A stretch of 12,532 nucleotides of DNA from Thalassiosira profunda (taxonomy: Eukaryota > Bacillariophyta > Thalassiosirophyceae > Thalassiosirales > Thalassiosiraceae). The position numbers and the translations under genes were made by a program. The notes beneath the pieces are model-generated. The model saw only the letters and a program-made list of their open reading frames with translations. It searched no databases and was not told the origin of the DNA. Below are positions 6,709 through 12,532 of the stretch, one piece after another. How positions within the stretch are numbered: position 1 is the stretch's first letter; the number at the start of each line of letters is the position of its first letter. Location: contig JALLAP010001524.1 in assembly GCA_036939355.1 (NCBI GenBank), forward strand, positions 1 through 12,532. Direction: 5' to 3'.

Positions 6709-9700
6709 CTACCTTGGGGTTAAACTTTCCGGTTTTTTTATCGCCGCATTTTGATTTGTGTGAGTCTTGAAAAATACCCCGTTGCATTTCCCGTCAGAAA
6801 CCGGAATTTCCGGTCGCACATCGAGNTCTGCCTTCTCTGGCGCCTCCGTCTCTTTTGTCGCTTCTGTCTTCTTTGGCCTGCCTCTCCCCCTCTTCTTCAC
6901 AGGTGCCGGCTCCGCTTTCTCTTCCTCTGCCTCCTCCTCCTTTGCCGCTTCTGTCTTTTTGGGTCTGCCTCTCCCACGCTTCTGCACAGGCGCCGGCTCC
7001 TCTTCCTCTGACTTTTTCGGCACGCTCTCCTCCTCTTTCTCTTCCTCCTTTGGAGCTTCTGTCTTTTTCGGTCGCCCTCTGCCACGCTTCACCACAGGAG
7101 TTGGCTTCTCTTCCTTCTTTGTGGCAGCGCTCCTGGTGCTGCGCGTGCTTCGTCTAGTGGACGCAGTGGCGGTCTCCTCATCCTCGCCAGACTTGGTCGC
7201 CTTCTCGGCAGGAGTGCCGCGCGTGCTGCGGCGTGTGCTGGATGCGACGGACGCCAAGTTGCTCGCCTCTGCTGCCTCGTCCTTCTTCGTCTGGCGAGTG
7301 CTTCTCGTGGAGCGCTTGGACTTGGTGGACGATTCTTCGGCCTTGGCCTCTGGCTTGGCCTCTGCTTTGGTACTGCCCACCGCAATTGTCGAGCCCTCCA
7401 CAGTTTCACCTTCTGGTACCACAGGCAACCGTGGCGCTTGGTCTCGCTCCGCGGCTTTCGACTTCTTTCCCCTTTTCTTAGTCACAATGGACGTGGGAAC
7501 TCCTGGAGAAGGCTCCTTTCTGCGCCTCGACGACCGCCTCGTACTGGCCTCCGCAGAGGCTGGCTCCTCTTGCGATTCGTCCTGGTCTTCTTCTGCGTCC
7601 GAATCGACTGGATGGCTGAGCTCGCTGATGGGCGTATCCTGTTGCTCGGACGCCTTCTTCTTGGGCGAGGGCTTTCGCCCGCGTTTCGACCTGCGACTCG
7701 ACTGCACCGTCGAAGGAGTGGTTGTGGCTTCAGCTTTCTTTTTGGAGCGAGTGCTGGTGGCCGAAGGGGTTTCTTCGTCAAAGCATGGAGCAGTGCCGCA
7801 GAACGACCGGCCTTGCGCTTCCTGGAAGTTTTGGACGCCGCCTTTGCAGACTCTGCTTTGGCGTCCTCTGCTTTGTCTCCTGCGTCTGGCTCCTCAGCCA
7901 CGGATGCTTCCTTCTTATTCGGACAGAAATGGTTCGTAAGAATGTCGACCATATCCTGTTTCACTTTGCCCGGAGGGAGATTCAGCTCTTTCAACTTCGC
8001 CCTCAGCTTGTCCCTCGACCACTTCGAGAAGTCTTCGTCGATAGCGGCCACTTCCTCTGGTTGATCTTTGAGCTCAGCAGCGGGTTTTGCAGTCGCTTCC
8101 TCTTGGGCAACGGCGACGTCCTTCTGGGAATCCTTGACTGGCACGGGGGGTGGCGACATCGATAGACGAGCCTTTTTCTCTTCTTCCAAGCGTGCAAGCG
8201 TTGCCTGGGCGTTGCGCTTCTTGGCCTCCTCCCTTTGCTCCTTCTTGCTCTTCCTGCCAGAGTTGGGGCTCGTGAGGATTCCACTCTCCTTCACTTCCAT
8301 GCTGTCCCGTTTGCCCTCGGCCGCACGTTTCTCAGCGACATCCTTCTTCGCCTCCTCCTCTGCCTCTGATCGTTCCTCTTCCGTGCCCTCCACAGCAGAT
8401 GGGAGGTAGCCATCGTCGATCGTGTCGTCGCACCTCTTTTCGGCGGGCACTTTGGTCTCATCGTGCGCCTCTGCCTTCTCTTCGGCCATCTTGGGCAATG
8501 TGCCATCCTCCTCGCCCTGGTCCTCTTGTTCTGTCGCATCACCGGGGGTCGTGTGCCCACCGTCAGGGATGTATCCCTCGTCGATCGATGGGGGAGGCCG
8601 GGGTTTGCGCGTACGTCCCTTTTCCTCCTCCGTGAGCCCGTCATCGGTGGGGATGTACCCTTCGTCGATGGTCGACTGGCTCTTCGCGTCATGATCATCG
8701 ACTGGGAGTGGGGCGACATCCATGGTGGTCTCGAGGTCGGCTTTGAATCGAACATCCCCCGGGGCGCGCCGCTTACTCTGAGACTTTTCGTCGAGTTGCT
8801 CGACCTCAGATGCTTCCGCCAGATAACCCTCGTCGATCACTGGCTTTGCAGCCACCTGCTCCTCTTTCTTTGGCAATTTTTCCTCTTCTGTGGCCTCAGC
8901 ATCGGGCATGTAGCCATCGTCAATGGACTTCTCCTTCTTCCTATTTGGATGTTTCTCCTCCGTTGCTTCGGCGTCCGGGACGTATCCATCGTCCGATTGC
9001 TGCGCGACCTTGTTGTCTCTCATATCGCTGCCGATGTCGTCGTCAGCGTCGGCGTGCACATCCAGAACCGGTGCCAATGCATCGATATCTTGGCCGTGGT
9101 ACCGAGCGACAACTTGCACGTTGGATCCATCCCCTGCAACATCATCGCCTTGGCTCGCGTCGTCGTAGTTTTCCCAGAGGTTGGCATAGTCAGCTGCCGA
9201 CTCCAAGGCGGCACTCGTGTTGTCGTAGGATTGGTTGTCAGTCGGCACGTCTTCGGCGTCGCGTTCAGAAAAGTTGGCGAGCGCCCTGTTGGGAGCGGCG
9301 GCGGACATGGCAGCTCGGACGAGGACGGAGGGCTGCTCGTCTTCTGCCATTCCGGAAGGATGGGGCGCCTCGAACGATGGAATTTCTTCCGCGTCGTCGA
9401 AGGTCTCTCCTTGACCAGTCTGGAGGCTACGCTTGTCGTCCTCGGTGTCGATGGAATCACGCTCGTCGTCGGCCATGGCCAGGTCGTCGGTGTAGGAATA
9501 GGGAAGGTTGGTCTCTCCCTCTTCCTCGTTCTCGACAGTCTCCAGTTCCTTCGTGGCATCGCTGTCATCTGCATTGGCCTCCTTCGCCTTCTTGCCAACC
9601 GACGACGGGACGATGTACTCGTCCACAGCCTCGCTGAGAATCCTCCCCTCTTCCTGCTCCGTCCAGGCACCAGAGTTTGCTGCAGCAACCGCTCCCTCGC

Positions 9701-12532
9701 CCTCTGTAACATCCTCGTGCTCTGCGATGTACCGATCCACCTTCTCGTTGAGCGCTTCCGTCTCCTCGCGCTGCAGTTCCTCCTCGTCCTCTAACTCCTC
9801 CTCGGCCTCCTCCTCGGAGCTGTCGAGAAGCTCCACCAGGTCCTCCTGGCCCTGCTGCCGATCCGGGATGACCATCCGGTGGCGCTGCCCGTCCTCGCCG
9901 TCCTCCCCGCCGGAGCTGTCGCCCCGTCCCTCGTCGGATTCGTACTCGCCCTCGAAGGCCGCGCGGCGATCGGCCTCCTCTTCGTCCTCTTCTTCGTAAT
10001 CGTCGGACTCGGAGTAGTTGCCGCCGTATTCGTGGTAGTGTCGAGGATAGGTGATGTCGTCCTTCTCCTCTGCGGCCGCTATAGCGTCGGCGACTGCCGC
10101 CTCGTCTTCCGAATCTTCGAGGTCGATCACTTCGTCTTCCTCATCCTCCGCAGCCTTGGCTGTGGGCTGACCCATCTGAGCTCCCTGTTGCTCTTTGGCA
10201 CCCTCTACTTCAGGAGCTTCCTCCAACGCCTCCTGGAACACTTCCTCCTCTTCCAATTCCTCCTCTTCTCCTTCCGCCAGCCTCTCGTTCCACACCGAGT
10301 ACAACGTCGGCGCGACCAAGATGCGACACGCGACGTCCACGGCCCTCCCGTCCTTCGCATTTCCCCACGCCGTGTGGTCCATTTTGGGCGGCTGCCCCGC
10401 CTCGGACAGCTCCGTGGCCATCCGCAATGCCTCGTCGGGAGAATACGCCCGGGGCGCCAGCAGCTTGAGCACGGTCCGCCGCACCGCGTCCTTCACGCAG
10501 AGCAGTTCCTCCGTGGCGCGCATCACCTTCCTCCGAGTCGTCAACCTGACCCCCAAACCTCCGGACGCGCCGCCGAGCAACGCCTCCTTCGCCTCGAGCA
10601 CCACGTTGTTCAGGTAGTCCAGCGCGCACCGCAACCCTACGTGTCCCAGCGTCACATTCGCCAGCGTCGCCCCCGCCCCGGGATCGTTCCACCCGTCCTC
10701 GAACAACGCCCCCTCGTCGTGCATCCGCTCGAACAACAGCAGCCAGCAGTGCCGCTTCGTCGCCTCCTCGACGCCCGTCGAATCCTCCAACCGCTTGCAC
10801 GTCCGGGCCACGCCGGAGAGGCCGAGGGTGCGATCCTTCGGGGAGTCTCCCGCCAAGAGGCGGGCGCGGACGGAGGCCACCATGGGGTGCAGGGGGATGG
10901 GATCGCCCGGGGCGATGGCGGCATGGGAAGGGGCGGGCGCGAACTTGCGCCGCAGCAGCTGCAATTCGAGCTGCGGGTCGGCCTTGTCGATGTACTTCGC
11001 GATGACTCGCGCATCCTCGGCCAACGATTCGGCCAACGAGGAATCGACACCATTTTCTCCGTCGGCAGCCGTGCTGGCGGGACGCTCCGCTTGGCTTCTC
11101 AAGCGATGGTGCACCTCCGAATAGTTGAGGAGGGCGTCGGCCGACTCGGCGACCAGGTTGGGCAGCGGGGTGCTGGTGAGCTTTCCCAGCCGGGAGAGGA
11201 CCCTGCGTTGCGACAGAGACGCGCGTGAGATAAGCAAGGAAGTAAAACGATCCTGCACACAGCGCAGTGCACCTCAGCAGCAACTCACCCCTCCACCAGC
11301 AATACGTCCACAATGCTCCCCACCTCGGCCCGCATCCGTTCGCACACGTCGGCGTTCATCTCGTCCTCCGCGTCCCTCCCCCCTCCCCTCCTCCCCGCCT
11401 CCTTCTCCTCCTCCAGCTCCCCCAAGACCAACCCGTCGAGGACGGTCCACTCCCCCACCTCGTCGACGACGCAGGCCGCCACCCCCGCCAGGAGGGCGTG
11501 CTTGGCATCGCAGTCGTACTGGCCGATGTTCAGCGCCCTGGGCAGCGAGGGTGCGATGTGTTCCTTGAGATATTTCATCTTTTGGTCGACCGTCGCACCG
11601 GCCCCGGAGCTCCGGAAGGAGGAGTGGAGGAAGGCCCGGGCCACCGCGTACCCCAGCAGGGGGTACCAGTCCGTGTTCTTCTTCATGCCCCCGCCGATCA
11701 GCAGGGAGGGCTTGGACCGGACGTACCCTCCCCCGACGTTGCTTTTTCGGCGTTTGTTGCTGCTCCCCCCGCCCTCGTTTTCCTTGGCGCGCTCCTCCTC
11801 GGCCTGCAATACCGCGGCGCGGAAGAAGGAGGGCCATTGGAAGCATTCCGAGGGGAGGGCCTCGTCCTCCTCGCCGCTCTCCTGATAGCTCTGAGTGTGC
11901 CCCTCCCACGCCTCGCATAACTTTGGCGGGGACAACCGCGCGTTCTGGAGGAGCATCTGCCACATGACGCCGGCGTCGCCCTCCTCCTCCTCGTCCCCAT
12001 TGTTTGCGGCGGGGATGTCCAGTCCATCATCGTTGGTTTTGGGAGGAGGCGCTCCCCGCTGCTGCAGCAACTCCACAATAGACGCGTGCCACGCCTCCAG
12101 CGCCGCCAGATGGGCCTCCCCCAACTTCCCCTCCTCGCCTTCATTAGTACTCTCAGACCCCTCGTCGCTAGAACCGGGGCCCATGGGGCCCATCGTCAAC
12201 TGCACGAGCCACAATAAATACCGCCCGTCCGCGTAACTTTCCTCGTCGGACGTGCCGCGCTCCCTCCAAAACTTGTGGATGTTCTCGTTGGAGCCCACCC
12301 CCACCGTCTTGGCCGCCTCGTCCATCCACCGCTTGGCTTTGGAGTGGAATCGCGCCGCGGGAGAGGCGTTGCGCGGAGGGGAGTTGAGGAACTGGCGGTA
12401 CACATCGCTTCCCTCCACGCCGGAGGCATCACCACTCGCGTTGGCGCCCGAGTTGGGTGCATTTGTTAAAAGGGCGCCGAGCGAGCGGGACAGGGATTGG
12501 CACAGCTTTGCCCCCTCCGACGCGCCGTCCGC
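6709..12532 (-). CDS. Large acidic SAP and AT-hook nuclear protein, 5'-partial
   Basis: The frame enters at the right edge with no start codon, so the N-terminus is missing. Exon 1 runs 12532-11289, an 86-nt intron follows, and exon 2 runs from 11202 to a frame break near 7780, then to TAG 6711-6709. Together about 1,912 residues are visible. Exon 1 is partly globular, with a basic NKRRKS (259-264) resembling a nuclear localisation signal. Long acidic Glu/Asp/Ser tracts (about 740-1100) contain DEVIDLEDSEDE (VIDL at 773-776), a classic SUMO-interaction motif form, and a second LVELLDSSEEE. Six D-[D/E]-G-Y motifs span about 1151-1348. A SAP-like helix-turn-helix (WSRDKLRAKLKELNL to ILTNHF, about 1472-1507) follows a charged coiled-coil-like stretch. 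The tail has S/T-R-R-S-T repeats and three AT-hooks (KRGRGRPKK). SAP and AT-hook motifs bind AT-rich or scaffold DNA, so a chromatin-architecture role is inferred. I recognise no orthologue. Confidence 0.75.
6800..6814. repeat. ACCGGAA/TTCCGGT inverted repeat at the gene 4 3' end
   Basis: ACCGGAA (6800-6806) and TTCCGGT (6808-6814) are exact reverse complements around one T. TTTCCGGT recurs at 6726-6733. Both lie in the last ~120 bases assigned to gene 4, downstream of the ambiguous base, where the protein composition also changes. They may be part of a 3' UTR rather than coding sequence. Confidence 0.45.
6826..6826. other. Ambiguous base n inside the gene 4 C-terminus
   Basis: This is the only ambiguous base in the window. 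It falls in codon GAN (Asp or Glu) immediately after the Lys/Glu-rich AT-hook tail. Downstream of it the encoded protein is no longer low-complexity, so if the n marks a gap or indel the true C-terminus may differ from the stop at 6711-6709. Confidence 0.9.
6860..7093 (-). repeat. Three tandem AT-hook repeats
   Basis: The DNA starting GCTTCTGTCTT on the plus strand recurs at 6860, 6947 and 7055, giving units of 87 and 108 bases, both multiples of three. Each unit encodes KRGRGRPKKTEA followed or preceded by a Glu/Lys-rich linker. K-R-G-R-G-R-P is the canonical AT-hook core that inserts into the minor groove of AT-rich DNA. Similarity at the base level indicates in-frame tandem duplication. 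Confidence 0.85.
7773..7807 (-). other. Reading-frame break in gene 4 (indel or tiny intron)
   Basis: Upstream of here the SAP-bearing frame reads KTSRKRKAGR and then degrades to Leu/Pro/Arg-rich sequence. The AT-hook frame is sensible from about DEETPSATSTRSKKK onward. The two frames differ so that one added base restores continuity. The T run of the minus-strand GCTTTGACG (plus 7780-7782) is the obvious candidate, giving HAFDEETPS. Alternatively, a 35-nt GT...AG segment at 7807-7773 would splice in frame, giving KAETPSATS, but its donor (GTCGTT) is poor and its length very short. Confidence 0.7.
7926..8033 (-). other. SAP-like DNA-binding domain in gene 4
   Basis: The segment from DFSKWSRDKLRAKLKELNL through PPGKVKQDMVDILTNHF has the SAP layout. 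A first amphipathic helix with spaced Leu residues leads to L-N-L-P-P-G-K (matching the usual G-L-P-x-x-G-x-K turn, with Asn in place of the first Gly), then a second helix ending in V-D-I-L. SAP domains bind AT-rich scaffold-attachment DNA and occur in chromatin, repair and SUMO-ligase proteins. Confidence 0.65.
8401..8995 (-). repeat. Six D-[D/E]-G-Y motif repeats in gene 4
   Basis: In protein order the copies read SDDGYVPDAEATEE (near 8990), IDDGYMPDAEATEEE (near 8920), VIDEGYLAEASE (8840-8821), TIDEGYIPTDD (near 8670-8650), SIDEGYIPDGG (near 8588-8562) and TIDDGYLPSAVEGTEEE (8423-8402). Spacing varies from about 25 to 60 residues. Copies 1 and 2 share PDAEATEE, so they look like a recent duplication. 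The conserved core is I-D-[D/E]-G-Y-[V/M/L/I]-[P/A] in acidic linkers, suggesting an array of short binding or phosphorylation sites. I recognise no named repeat family. Confidence 0.8.
11203..11288 (-). other. 86-nt spliceosomal intron of gene 4
   Basis: On the minus strand the donor GTGAGT begins at 11288, immediately after VDVLLVEG, where the unspliced frame hits TGA (11287-11285). The acceptor CGCAG ends at 11203, after a pyrimidine-rich stretch. Removing 86 bases splits a Gly codon and joins VDVLLVEG to VLSRLGKLTST in the exact frame of the long downstream exon. A nearer acceptor, TGTGCAG ending at 11253, would give a 36-nt intron but the wrong frame. Confidence 0.85.

Noticed and set aside
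7482..7780. Continuation of the SAP-bearing frame down to the stop at 7482
   Set aside because: This stretch becomes Pro/Leu/Arg-rich, while the alternative frame carries the ordered S/T-R-R-S-T repeats and AT-hooks, so it is read as out-of-frame sequence after the break.
9879..11228. 449-codon open frame on the plus strand antisense to gene 4
   Set aside because: It lies wholly opposite the gene 4 exons and its Leu/Val/Arg-rich protein is what the reverse strand of Glu/Asp-rich coding DNA gives. The same applies to the 8463-9794 and 6767-7939 plus-strand frames.
11253..11288. 36-nt intron in gene 4
   Set aside because: The splice signals look acceptable, but the joined frame does not match the long downstream exon, whereas the 86-nt intron does.

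Overview
This window looks like nuclear DNA from a eukaryote, most likely a unicellular alga of the stramenopile (diatom-like) kind. That lineage call is an inference from gene content and style: gene-dense, intron-poor, GC-rich coding sequence. The eukaryotic call is better supported. There is one clear spliceosomal intron, there are three type II (signal-anchor) membrane glycosyltransferases of the secretory pathway, and there is a large nuclear protein with SAP and AT-hook motifs. I see no RNA genes, mobile elements, viral genes or CRISPR arrays.

Layout from left to right. Positions 1-449 are the 5' region of gene 1; the first ~180 bases are AT-rich and carry duplicated dyad motifs. Gene 1 (450-1832, +) encodes a 460-aa type II membrane protein with a GT-A-like DxD nucleotide-sugar transferase domain. 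It converges on gene 2 (3441-2020, -), a GT17-family protein (MGAT3-like N-acetylglucosaminyltransferase family) whose reading frame is cut by a single in-frame TGA at 2316-2314 but continues, clearly homologous in style, for another 97 codons. The region 3442-4205 has no convincing gene; it holds the presumed promoter and 5' UTR of gene 2 and the 3' end of gene 3. Gene 3 (6548-4206, -) encodes a 780-aa type II membrane protein with a C-terminal fucosyltransferase-like domain carrying an HIRRGD motif.

Gene 4 fills the right half (12532-6709, -). It is 5'-truncated by the window edge and encodes at least ~1,912 residues of a mostly disordered, highly charged nuclear protein. It has an 86-nt intron (11288-11203), SUMO-interaction-like motifs, at least six copies of an I-D-[D/E]-G-Y-[hydrophobic]-[P/A] motif, a SAP domain, S/T-R-R-S-T repeats and three AT-hooks. 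A reading-frame break near 7780 separates the SAP part from the AT-hook part. It is best read as a one-base deletion in the assembly, with a very short intron as the alternative.

The three membrane enzymes could act in the same Golgi glycan-building pathway, although they belong to unrelated families, and their adjacency may be chance. Gene 4 has no evident functional link to them. The main items to follow up are the in-frame TGA in gene 2, the repeat architecture of gene 4 and its frame break.
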